The notes under the pieces: generated by a model
Databases searched by the model: none
What the model was told of the DNA's origin: nothing
The model's input: the letters and a program-made list of their open reading frames with translations, nothing else
Origin: an uncultured Pseudoxanthomonas sp.
GTDB lineage: Bacteria; Pseudomonadota; Gammaproteobacteria; Xanthomonadales; Xanthomonadaceae
DNA: 64,000 nt
Assembly (NCBI GenBank): GCA_946886405.1
Contig: CAMPIO010000005.1
Location: 6,075-70,074, forward strand
Direction: 5' to 3'
Shown: positions 36,052-43,886 of the stretch, piece by piece
Numbering within the stretch: position 1 is the stretch's first letter
How the letters are laid out: each line of letters begins with the position of its first letter
Made by a program: the position numbers and the translations under genes

Positions 36052-36987
36052 ATGCGTGGCTCTGAATTCGCGGAACTCAAGGCCTTCGTGGCCGTGGTCG
36101 ACCGGGCCAGCTTCGCCCGGGCTGCCGATCACCTGGGGCTTTCACGGTCCGCCCTCAGCCAGATCATTCGCCAGCTGGAGGCCAGGCTCGGGGTGCGCCT
36201 GTTGAATCGCACCACCCGCAGCGTTTCACCGACCGAGCCCGGACGGCGGCTGCATGAGCGCATGGCGCCGATGCTTCGCGACATGGACGACGCCGTGGCG
36301 CAGGCGGTGGGCACGCGTGCGCGCGCGGCGGGAACGCTGCGCATCAACACGCTGAGCATGGCGGCGAAGCGCGTGCTTGCGCCACGGCTGGGACGTTTCG
36401 CAAAGGTGAACCCCGAAGTCGTGCTCGACATCGTCATCGACGACGGCCTGAGCGATATCGCAGCGGAAGGATTCGATGCCGGCATACGGGTGGGCGGCCG
36501 ACTGCAGAAGGACATGGTGGCGGTCCGGCTGACGCCGGACTTCGAACTGCTCGCCGTGGCTTCACCCGATTACCTTGCCCGGCATGGCGAGCCCAGAACA
36601 CCGGCCGATCTGAGTCGCCACCTGTGCATCAACTGGCGCTTCCCCGGTAGCGGCAAGATCGCGGGCTGGCCATTCAAGAAGAAGGACAAGGCGATCGAGT
36701 TCTTCGGCGAGGGAAAGGTGATCTCGAACCATCAGGACATCATCGTGCCTGCCGCGCTGCAGGGACTCGGCATCCTGTATGCGTACAACGACGGTGATAT
36801 TGCGGAAGCATTGCGCGATGGACGGCTCAAGCGCGTCCTCGCCGACTGGTCGCCGACGGTGCCCGGCCTCTTCCTCTACTACTCGAGCCGACGCTACATG
36901 CTGCCGGCACTCCGTGCCTTCATCGATTGCCTGCTGGACCGCGACCTCAACCCCGACGATCCTGCAACGCCGCAAGGAACTCGCTGA
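36052..36987 (+). CDS. LysR-family transcriptional regulator
   Basis: A 311-residue regulator. Its helix-turn-helix (FARAADHLGLSRSALSQIIRQLEARLGVRLLNRTTRSVSPTEPG-type) spans about 15-60. The effector domain follows, with DGLSDIAAEGFDAGIRVG near 125-145, characteristic of the DsdC/CrgA-like subgroup. It probably controls the divergent NTF2/SDR pair; the inducer is unknown. Confidence 0.92.
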   Translation: MRGSEFAELKAFVAVVDRASFARAADHLGLSRSALSQIIRQLEARLGVRLLNRTTRSVSPTEPGRRLHERMAPMLRDMDDAVAQAVGTRARAAGTLRINTLSMAAKRVLAPRLGRFAKVNPEVVLDIVIDDGLSDIAAEGFDAGIRVGGRLQKDMVAVRLTPDFELLAVASPDYLARHGEPRTPADLSRHLCINWRFPGSGKIAGWPFKKKDKAIEFFGEGKVISNHQDIIVPAALQGLGILYAYNDGDIAEALRDGRLKRVLADWSPTVPGLFLYYSSRRYMLPALRAFIDCLLDRDLNPDDPATPQGTR

Positions 36988-37017
36988 TCGACTTCAATGA
37001 GGTAACGACATCTGCGA

Positions 37018-37045
37018 TGTCGGCCCTCGGCCAGAAGCGGATGTC
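37018..37045. repeat. Dispersed palindromic repeat, copy 2
   Basis: GTCGGCCCTCGGCCAGAAGCGGAT, related to the GTCCGCTTYCGG...AAGCGGAC palindrome, lying between the convergent LysR and CadC-like genes. Confidence 0.5.
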
Positions 37046-37050
37046 GCGCC

Positions 37051-38370
37051 TCACCCTTCGACATCGCCCTTTGCCGGTGATCCCGCCTGGCATGACTCGC
37101 TAGCGCCGACGCGGCTTGCGAGTTCGGCGCAGAGACGGTCGGCCTGGGCGTCATCCCCTCCCGCTCGCAGAAGGCGCGCGAGCCCGCGGGTCGACTCCGG
37201 ATGCAATGGAGAGTGGGCCAGGACCCGACGGAACCAAGCCTCTGCAATCGACGGCTCGCCACGGTCGGCGTAGCGCTGCGCAATCAGTGCGCCCAACTGC
37301 GCATGCCATGGTCTTATCTGCGCACGGTTCTTTGCGTAACTACGCTCCATCGCATCATAGGCCCGCTCGAAATACGGCAGCGCCTCCTGCTTGCGGCCGC
37401 TGATCTCCAACACGTCTCCGATGTTGATCAAAGAACCCCAGGCATCCACGTCCAGCTGCACAGCGCGCTGATACGAAGCCAGTGCCGCGTTGAACCGTCC
37501 TTGGGCGCTGGCGACGAAACCTGTCGCCTTGTGTGCAGCCGCGGACTCGGGATCCAACGCAACCGCGCGCGCGGCAAGGAGGCGTGCGCGTTCCAACTGC
37601 TGTGACGCCGGGGGGCGTGCGAGATGCCCGTGCGCCAGCGCGTCACCCAGCCGGCTGAACTGCATGCCTTGCTCGCCGGGCAGCGCAGGCCAGCGGACTG
37701 AGCGCTGTACCAATGCGTTCGCCAGACCGGCCAGCGCGGGCACATTATCGGGTTCAAGACCCAGCACGCGCTCGTAAAGCTCGATCGCGGACTCGTTGTC
37801 CCCCCGAGAGAACTGGAAGTAGAAGTCATCCGCTTGGGCGATCAGGCCTCCCGAGCCACCATCGCGGGAAGCCGGAGCACTCGACCACCGCCCGCTCGAC
37901 CACCAGGCACTCCCGATGACCAGTGCCACGATCACGAGCGCCAGCGCGACCCACATCCAACGTCGACGCACCGCGCTCGTTCGCAGCGCCGGCGCAGACA
38001 CCGCGTCGGTCGCGGCAACATCCTGCAAAGCCGCTGAGGTAGGCTCAGCCATGAGCCGGTAGCCGCGCTTGGAAAGCGTTTCGATGTACCGCGGCGACTT
38101 GGCATCGTCCCCAAGCGCCTGTCGGAGTTTGAAAACCGCCCGGGCCAGACTGTCGTCGCCGACCACCTGGCCCGGCCATAGCGCGTCCATGATCTCCTCG
38201 CGTGTCACGGCCGCCCCGCGCCGTGAGGCGAGCAGGAACAACAGATCCGCGACCTTCGGTTCCAGGCGGCTTGCGCCCTGCGCGCCGACGAGTTCACCCG
38301 TCGCGCGGACGACCTGCCAGTCACCCACCCGGACCGCATCTGGATAAGTCGTTGATTTCAATGTGGTCAT
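37051..38370 (-). CDS. CadC-like winged-helix transmembrane regulator with TPRs
   Basis: A 439-residue protein. An OmpR-type winged helix is at about 10-105 (LEPKVADLLFLLASRRGAAVTREEI, KLRQALGDDAKSPRYIETLSKRGYRL). A single membrane helix follows at about 137-156 (WMWVALALVIVALVIGSAWW). A periplasmic part of about 260 residues contains at least three TPR-like helix pairs (NESAIELYERVLGLEPDN, FNAALASYQRAVQLDVDAW, AWFRRVLAHSPLHPES). CadC relatives sense periplasmic conditions and bind DNA directly without phosphorylation. It is divergent from the S41 protease gene across 123 bp, its likely target. Confidence 0.88.
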   Translation of the reverse strand: MTTLKSTTYPDAVRVGDWQVVRATGELVGAQGASRLEPKVADLLFLLASRRGAAVTREEIMDALWPGQVVGDDSLARAVFKLRQALGDDAKSPRYIETLSKRGYRLMAEPTSAALQDVAATDAVSAPALRTSAVRRRWMWVALALVIVALVIGSAWWSSGRWSSAPASRDGGSGGLIAQADDFYFQFSRGDNESAIELYERVLGLEPDNVPALAGLANALVQRSVRWPALPGEQGMQFSRLGDALAHGHLARPPASQQLERARLLAARAVALDPESAAAHKATGFVASAQGRFNAALASYQRAVQLDVDAWGSLINIGDVLEISGRKQEALPYFERAYDAMERSYAKNRAQIRPWHAQLGALIAQRYADRGEPSIAEAWFRRVLAHSPLHPESTRGLARLLRAGGDDAQADRLCAELASRVGASESCQAGSPAKGDVEG

Positions 38371-38493
38371 GAAACGGAGAGTAAGCGTCAGAAAACCAGG
38401 AGGAAACCGTCATGGCGCCCACAGCATTGCCGCGTTCGTAATGCACGGCAACCGGCAGTAACCCCCGGCCTCCGAAAAGACACAAGGATCGAT

Positions 38494-39993
38494 ATGCCTT
38501 CCGTTCTCAAACGTCCGCTCGTGTTCATCCTGCTGGCTCTGGCGATGCTGCCGATGGCGTGCGCGGCGCCCTTCCCGTTGCCCACCGATGCGTCGCTGCC
38601 CGAAGCTCAGGCCCGGGCGGAACTGGAGCATCTGTACACGGCGCTGCAGGCCTCCCATTACGACCTGTTCGCTCGCCGCTCACGGGCGGAGTACGACGCC
38701 CAGTACCGCCAGACCTGGGAGGGCTTGGAAGGCCCGACGCAGCCGGGCGCGCTGCGGCGCGAGTTCCAGCGGTTCGTCGCGTATGGAAATGTCGCCCATG
38801 CCCGCATCGATCCGCCCATGGCCGAGTGGGAGGCGCACCGCGCCTCAGGCGGCGTGGCATTCCCCCTCTACCTTCGCGTCATCGATGGGCGGGCGTTTGT
38901 CCAGGACGACTACAGCGGCGTGCCAGGCATTGCACCGGGCGACGAGGTGCTGTCAGTGAATGGCGCTCCTGCGCTGCAATGGATGAACCGCATCCGCGCA
39001 CTGGTGTCGGCAGACAACGATTACCTCGCCTACACGCAGATGGAAACCCAGCTGCCTATGCTCGTTTGGTGGCACGGCGATCGCGCATCGCAGTACGAAA
39101 TCGCGATAGCGAAGACAGCAGGACAGCCACGCACGCTCGTCGTGCCCGCCCGAAGCCGGTCCGAGTTCGAGGCGGCCGCCACTGCGCGACCGTCCGGTTT
39201 CGAGCTGGACTGGAATGCACGCACGTCGCGCATCACCGACGATGGGATTGGCTACGTGCGTCCCGGCCCGTTCTACGACAACCGGCCAGATGCATCGGAC
39301 CCTTGGGACCCCACAGCCTTCCGCACGTTCATCGATGAGGCCTTCGCGAACTTCATCGATGCAGGCACCAAGGCGGTGCTGATCGACCTGCGCAACAACC
39401 CGGGTGGCGACAACTCCTTCTCCGATCCGATGATCGCGTGGTTTGCAGACAAACCCTTCCACTTCAGCTCGAAGTTCGACATCCGGGTGAGCGAGGCCGC
39501 CATCAAGTCCAATGCAGAGCGCCTGCTCGCGGCCGGAGGCAGTCCTGACACCACGTCGGCAAAATTGGCGGCGGCGTACGCGGACAAGCCTCCAGGTAGC
39601 CGAGTCCACTTCCCGATCCCGCTGGTACACCCGCGCCATGGAACCCGCTATGCGAAGCCGGTCTATCTGCTGATCAACCGGCACTCCTACTCCAATACCG
39701 TGTTGGTGGCTGCAATTGCCCAAGACTATGGGTTCGCAACGGTGCTTGGCGAAGAGACTGCCGACCTCGCCAGCACATATGGCGCTGCGGAGAAATTCAA
39801 GCTGCCTACCACTGGCTTCGAGGTCAGCTTTCCGAAAGCCAGGATCCTCCGGCCCAACCGTGACGGCAGAGCGCGAGGCGTCATCCCCGACAGGCTCATT
39901 CCAACGCCGATATCCGCTACAGGAACGGACGAGGTGCTGGTAGAGGCGCTACGCATCGTCAACGAAGGAAAACCTACTGAACCAGAATCCTAG
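38494..39993 (+). CDS. S41-family (tail-specific protease-like) peptidase, exported
   Basis: A 499-residue protein with a signal peptide ending at about residue 24 (ACA|APFP). A PDZ-like region (GVPGIAPGDEVLSVNG) is followed by the S41 catalytic core: VLIDLRNNPGGDNSFSD, then NRHSYSNTVLVAAIAQD, where the first Ser is at the nucleophile position, and GEETADLAS. The usual catalytic Lys is not obvious in the GEETAD region. It may therefore use the Ser/His/Glu-type arrangement of tricorn-like members or be weakly active. Probably controlled by the divergent CadC-like regulator. Confidence 0.82.
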   Translation: MPSVLKRPLVFILLALAMLPMACAAPFPLPTDASLPEAQARAELEHLYTALQASHYDLFARRSRAEYDAQYRQTWEGLEGPTQPGALRREFQRFVAYGNVAHARIDPPMAEWEAHRASGGVAFPLYLRVIDGRAFVQDDYSGVPGIAPGDEVLSVNGAPALQWMNRIRALVSADNDYLAYTQMETQLPMLVWWHGDRASQYEIAIAKTAGQPRTLVVPARSRSEFEAAATARPSGFELDWNARTSRITDDGIGYVRPGPFYDNRPDASDPWDPTAFRTFIDEAFANFIDAGTKAVLIDLRNNPGGDNSFSDPMIAWFADKPFHFSSKFDIRVSEAAIKSNAERLLAAGGSPDTTSAKLAAAYADKPPGSRVHFPIPLVHPRHGTRYAKPVYLLINRHSYSNTVLVAAIAQDYGFATVLGEETADLASTYGAAEKFKLPTTGFEVSFPKARILRPNRDGRARGVIPDRLIPTPISATGTDEVLVEALRIVNEGKPTEPES

Positions 39994-40058
39994 TGGCGGC
40001 GCGGCCGCGTGGGAGGCAAGAATCAGCAACTGTCGGCTGGCCCACGATTTCCTATCGC

Positions 40059-40082
40059 GTCCGCTTCGGGTCGGAAGCTGAC
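40059..40082. repeat. Dispersed palindromic repeat, copy 3
   Basis: GTCCGCTTCGGGTCGGAAGCTGAC, one of the best-preserved copies. It lies between the convergent S41 and diguanylate cyclase genes, ending 1 bp before the cyclase stop. Confidence 0.65.
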
Positions 40083-40083
40083 G

Positions 40084-41553
40084 TCAGGAAGCCGAGTCAG
40101 ACACTTCAAAGCCGTTGCTGACAACTACGCTATTTCGTCCCGCTTCCTTGGCGTCGTAAAGCGCCCGGTCGGCTAGCTTGACGAGCCCAAGCGCGCTGCC
40201 TTCAGGCATCGCCCTGACGCTGGCCACCCCCACGCTAATAGTCAGCGTTACCGGCACATCGACCGACACCGGCCCCATCTGCTCGACCGCCACTCTCATT
40301 TCCTCGCCGACCGCGCGAGCCACGTCTGGTGTGGAACCAGGCAGGATCACCGCAAACTCTTCTCCCCCATAGCGCGCCAGCACGCCACTGCCACTGTGAA
40401 GACTGGACGCCAGCGTGCCCGCGACCAGCCGGATGCCCTGGTCGCCGGCCTGATGTCCCCATTGGTCGTTGAGCCTCTTGAAGTGGTCAATGTCCAGCAA
40501 TAGCAACGAAAGCCAATCGCCATTGCGTCTTGCACGTGTCCACTCGCGCGCAAGGCTGTCGTCGAAACGGCGTCGGTTGGCGAGACCGGTTAGTCCATCG
40601 AGGCCAGATAGTCTGGCCAAATGTTCCTGCTCCTCACTCGATCGAACCTGCACGCGTACGGTGCGAACGCCGTAACCAACGGTTGCCATCACAAAACCAA
40701 GACTAGCCAGCGCGGGACGATGGGGCATGAGCATGGTCGCGACCGCGAGTAACGCCAACGGCAAAATCAATGGGCTTGCAATGCGCGCTACCTGCGTCCA
40801 GCGTTCTGGTACTACCAAGCGATTGCTGACCGAATCAGGGGTGCGCCGCAGCACATCGATTGTTAGAAGGAGAAAGGGCAAGGAAATCACTGCGTCCATC
40901 CACTGACCGTAGGCCGAGTTGTCCACGTGATTCACGTAGGCCGCCACGAGCAGGTAAATCGCAGCGTAGCGACTCAGAACTGCGAAGTATCGACGCCGCT
41001 CCAAATCCTCCGAAGTCACCCAGCGGCCCAAAGCAAACAGCGCAAGGAAGAGGTTCTCTACATCGAACATCAAGCGCAGGTGTTCCACCCCGGCTGCATC
41101 GGTTCCCTGCACAGTGGAGAAGGTCAGCGTATAGATCGCGAAGAGCCCGCCCAAGGCGAGCGCAAGGGCCGCATCGGTCCATCGCACGAACCGGTCCTCA
41201 TGGTTCTCGCTGGCCAAGGCAAAGACTAGCGGCACGGCATAGAGAACAAAGAGCAAAACGCTCGGCGTTGTAGGCGTATTGAACAGGGCGTGCACTAGCT
41301 CGTCGATGGATGTGCTGGCCATGCCCGCCGCCCAAAGCATCATTGCTGCGCCCAGCGCGTTCCATCGCCCCCGCATTACCCCTGACTTCCGGGCTAAGGC
41401 AAAGCTAGCTATGCCCCCTAGAAGTGGGGCCAAAATCAGGAAAGCAAAGGAAAACAGCTTGACGTGTTCTGATCCAAGCGCCAGCAAGATCACATGCAGA
41501 GTGAAGTAAGCAAACGCGCCGAGCAGTACTAACCATGTCCTTGGCCGGAGCAT
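40084..41553 (-). CDS. Membrane diguanylate cyclase (GGDEF)
   Basis: A 489-residue protein with eight or so membrane helices in the first 300 residues and a C-terminal GGDEF domain. The active-site signature reads ARYGGEEFAVI near residue 397, so it should make cyclic di-GMP from GTP. LLLLDIDHFKRLNDQWGHQAGD is the usual metal/GTP-binding block. The inhibitory RxxD site that normally lies five residues before GGEEF is missing (HSGS there), so product inhibition is probably absent. The membrane part resembles 7TM-type or MASE sensor modules; the signal is unknown. Confidence 0.93.
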   Translation of the reverse strand: MLRPRTWLVLLGAFAYFTLHVILLALGSEHVKLFSFAFLILAPLLGGIASFALARKSGVMRGRWNALGAAMMLWAAGMASTSIDELVHALFNTPTTPSVLLFVLYAVPLVFALASENHEDRFVRWTDAALALALGGLFAIYTLTFSTVQGTDAAGVEHLRLMFDVENLFLALFALGRWVTSEDLERRRYFAVLSRYAAIYLLVAAYVNHVDNSAYGQWMDAVISLPFLLLTIDVLRRTPDSVSNRLVVPERWTQVARIASPLILPLALLAVATMLMPHRPALASLGFVMATVGYGVRTVRVQVRSSEEQEHLARLSGLDGLTGLANRRRFDDSLAREWTRARRNGDWLSLLLLDIDHFKRLNDQWGHQAGDQGIRLVAGTLASSLHSGSGVLARYGGEEFAVILPGSTPDVARAVGEEMRVAVEQMGPVSVDVPVTLTISVGVASVRAMPEGSALGLVKLADRALYDAKEAGRNSVVVSNGFEVSDSAS

Positions 41554-41939
41554 CTTGTCTCTCCCAGCTTTTCATACAGGTGGAGATATAACACTATTGC
41601 TTGGCACAGGATCAACGGCGGCCAGTTCACTAACAGGTGCTGCTTAACGCGCTGGCGGTTCAACTGATTTGTGACCGATCGCCCTATTCTGGCGTCCGAA
41701 AGAAATCAGCCCCATCACTCCCGACAGTGCTGCTCGATTTGATCGCCAGTTGCGGGGAGGTGCCTAGTGGGAGGATGAGCATAGGAAGCCCATGTCGACG
41801 CTGCGTCGAATATAGAAACAATCTTGGCTTCAGCGCCTCGTGACGCCGACGTGCAGTGATTCCCACACGATGTGTTGGCTCGAACCGCTTAGTGTTGGCT
41901 GACTGCACGCTAGGACCGAGCGGTCCTGGCATACCTGAC

Positions 41940-41963
41940 GTCCGCTTCCGGCCAGAAGCGAAC
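41940..41963. repeat. Dispersed palindromic repeat, copy 4
   Basis: GTCCGCTTCCGGCCAGAAGCGAAC, an imperfect palindrome of the same family as copies 1-3 and 5. Confidence 0.6.
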
Positions 41964-42033
41964 AAACACAGGACAAAGGCTTTCGCGCACGCAATAGGCA
42001 TCGGCCGTGCCACGCGCCATGCTTCGGGAACAT

Positions 42034-42065
42034 GGAAAAGAAAACGGCAGGGATTGCCCCTGCCG
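42034..42065 (-). terminator. Rho-independent terminator of the fasciclin gene
   Basis: On the minus strand CGGCAGGG and CCCTGCCG form an 8-bp stem with a 5-base loop (42045-42065), followed by TTTTCTTTTCC. It lies 25 bp after the fasciclin stop. Confidence 0.9.
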
Positions 42066-42089
42066 CTTGCATTCCTTTGCTGCCTCACC

Positions 42090-42542
42090 TCAGCGAGGCG
42101 GGGGTTCGGGAATATTGACCTTGTCGATGCCATGGATCACGCCATTCCTGGCCATGATGTCGGGACGCGTGATCTGCGCCCCGTCGATGCTCAGCTGCCT
42201 GCCCAATATCGCGATGGGTGCGGCCTGGCCTTGCAGCGTGGCCGCTGCTTCCCACCCTCCGACGTCCATGATGGTCTTGCGGCCGAGAACCACATGGTAG
42301 TTCACCATTGCGGCGAGCTTGTCCCTGTTGCCGGGATCGAGCAGTTGGTCCAGCGTGCCATGCGGCATCTGCCGGAACGCTTCATCGGTAGGCGCGAAGA
42401 AGGTGTACTGATCGGCACCGTTGAATGATTCCGTCAGTCCGGCCTTGTCAACCGCATAAATGAAAGTGCGGAACGAACGCTTGCTTCTGAGCGTGCCAAG
42501 AAGGTTCTCTTGCAGAAAGCCTTCTTTCTGTAGCATCTCCAT
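42090..42542 (-). CDS. Fasciclin (FAS1)-domain protein
   Basis: A 150-residue single FAS1 domain. H1-type YTFFAPTDEAFRQMP and H2-type NGVIHGIDKVNIP motifs are visible, with MVNYHVVLGRKTIMD between them. FAS1 domains mediate adhesion in bacteria and eukaryotes. No signal peptide follows ATG 42542, which has AGGA about 8 bases upstream. The frame stays open upstream to 42758, but that extension is Arg/Ser-rich and not signal-like. Many bacterial homologues are exported, so a missed upstream start or loss of the leader is possible. Confidence 0.85.
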   Translation of the reverse strand: MEMLQKEGFLQENLLGTLRSKRSFRTFIYAVDKAGLTESFNGADQYTFFAPTDEAFRQMPHGTLDQLLDPGNRDKLAAMVNYHVVLGRKTIMDVGGWEAAATLQGQAAPIAILGRQLSIDGAQITRPDIMARNGVIHGIDKVNIPEPPPR

Positions 42543-42860
42543 GGAGAATTTCCTGCGAGGCAGGCCCGGTATGAGCCTCGTATGGGCGGCTGCGGACACA
42601 GCCGTAACCTGGCGCGGCGCCAGGCTCGAACTCAATGCGGAGAACGGGAGAAACGTCGCGCGGCTGAGCAGCCGATACGGCCTTGCACCGTAACGCAGCC
42701 ACCATGCGCTGCCGCCTGTTACTGCAGTGTGACGCCCTATGCACGAAAAAATGCACATAACGTCGCCTCGCAGCGTGCTACCGTGCCTTTACGCGGGATT
42801 CCGAAGCTGGCTAACTTCCGCGCCCGCAGTGTGCCGGCTCGCACAAGATCGGGAGCCGCC
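42543..42860. other. 318-bp intergenic region
   Basis: Between the fasciclin gene and the small-gene cluster. No gene is supported. A short direct repeat (ATGCAC-GAAAAA-ATGCAC, about 42738-42757) is the only structure noticed. Confidence 0.35.
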
Positions 42861-43154
42861 ATGAACACCAAGCGACATCGCGTCGTGCTGGGTATCCACG
42901 CGTTTCAGCATATGGCCCATCTGTTGAATGATCGCGCCGTGGAATGCGCGGAGAACGAAGGTTGGCCCATCCAGGCAGATGCTGGCGATACGCCCCCCGC
43001 GATCGCACGCTCTGGTGTCCTTCAACGCGTGGCGGTGCTGCTTCGCCGGCACGTCAGGAAGGAATGGCATTTCTGGTCGGGCAGAAGGGACTCGCAGCGC
43101 CGCATCAAGGCCCGTCCCGCCATTGCGCGAGCGGCCCTGGGAGCAATGCCGTGA
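42861..43154 (+). CDS. Small basic protein of unknown family (97 residues)
   Basis: Start ATG 42861 has GGGAG 5 bases upstream. The protein opens MNTKRHRVVLGIHAFQHMAHLLNDRAVECAENEG and becomes rich in Arg toward the end. No domain is recognised. Its stop overlaps the next start by GTGA (43151-43154), which argues that both are real and translated together. Confidence 0.6.
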   Translation: MNTKRHRVVLGIHAFQHMAHLLNDRAVECAENEGWPIQADAGDTPPAIARSGVLQRVAVLLRRHVRKEWHFWSGRRDSQRRIKARPAIARAALGAMP

Positions 43155-43393
43155 GCAGCATCTCGCTGGTCATCTCAACACTTGGCGTCGAGTCCATCGA
43201 CGCGCTGCTGGATCCGGAACGGGATACCCGCGTCAACGCGTATCGTCTGGTCCATGAGCAGCAAGGGCGAGGCAGCGACGTCCGCTGGTTCTTCTTCGCC
43301 AAGGCCGATCTCTCCAAGCCGGAAGCGATGACGCGTGCACAGCAATGGTATGAGACATCCCGGCACCCCGACTGGCCAGGCTTTACGCACTAG
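43151..43393 (+). CDS. Small protein of unknown family (80 residues)
   Basis: Start GTG 43151 overlaps the preceding stop. The sequence is balanced and acidic to neutral (LGVESIDALLDPERDTRVNA, WFFFAKADLSKPEAM, RHPDWPGFTH) and looks like a folded protein. No family is recognised. Second gene of the cluster of three upstream of ndvB. Confidence 0.6.
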   Translation: MSSISLVISTLGVESIDALLDPERDTRVNAYRLVHEQQGRGSDVRWFFFAKADLSKPEAMTRAQQWYETSRHPDWPGFTH

Positions 43394-43431
43394 CACGGCT
43401 CAGTCGAGCGGATTGGCCGGAGGTGCTACGT

Positions 43432-43707
43432 ATGCGACGCGAACAGAAACAGGTCTTCCTGCTGCACCTGGGTGATCGCCAATCCATCGGCCCTGAAGAT
43501 CTGCGCGTCATCTGGGCGACCGCGTGCGAATCCATGGACGTCCATGTGAGCCGTCGCGTCCAGCAGGGCAGCAGCGCGGAAGGTGGGCGCCCCTGCTACG
43601 GCCTCTGGGTGCGGCGCACCTTCAATCGCATTGCCGCTGAGGAACGCCTGCGTGCAATGCTGTGCGCGCGCGGTTTTCTCTTCACGCTGACGCCGATGCC
43701 CACTTAG
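43432..43707 (+). CDS. Small protein of unknown family (91 residues)
   Basis: Start ATG 43432 has GGAGG 8 bases upstream. A mixed alpha/beta pattern (QVFLLHLGDRQSIGPEDLR, then VRRTFNRIAAEERLRAMLCARGF) suggests a compact fold. No family is recognised. It ends 179 bp before ndvB on the same strand. Confidence 0.6.
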   Translation: MRREQKQVFLLHLGDRQSIGPEDLRVIWATACESMDVHVSRRVQQGSSAEGGRPCYGLWVRRTFNRIAAEERLRAMLCARGFLFTLTPMPT

Positions 43708-43886
43708 AAGTTTCTCTCATTCACGAGGCGTGGCGCGTGCCCGACGCAGCGGCGCAACGGTGCGAACGCGTCACCTGGATTCCGCAGTGATGCCCCCGCA
43801 ACCGCGCTGCATCCTTCACATCCACCTCCTGATGTGCGTGCAAGGATGGGTTCCACGTCGGTCAGCCGCTCCCCACAGGATTTCCG

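Larger units (their letters stand above)
41554..42089. other. 536-bp intergenic region
   Basis: No convincing gene. Lower GC than the surroundings in its first 300 bases. It contains palindromic repeat copy 4 (41940-41963) and, near its end, the terminator of the fasciclin gene (42034-42065). Confidence 0.45.

Noticed and set aside
41637..41843. A 68-codon ORF in the gap after the diguanylate cyclase
   Set aside because: No ribosome site, no domain, and low-complexity content; it could not be told from chance.
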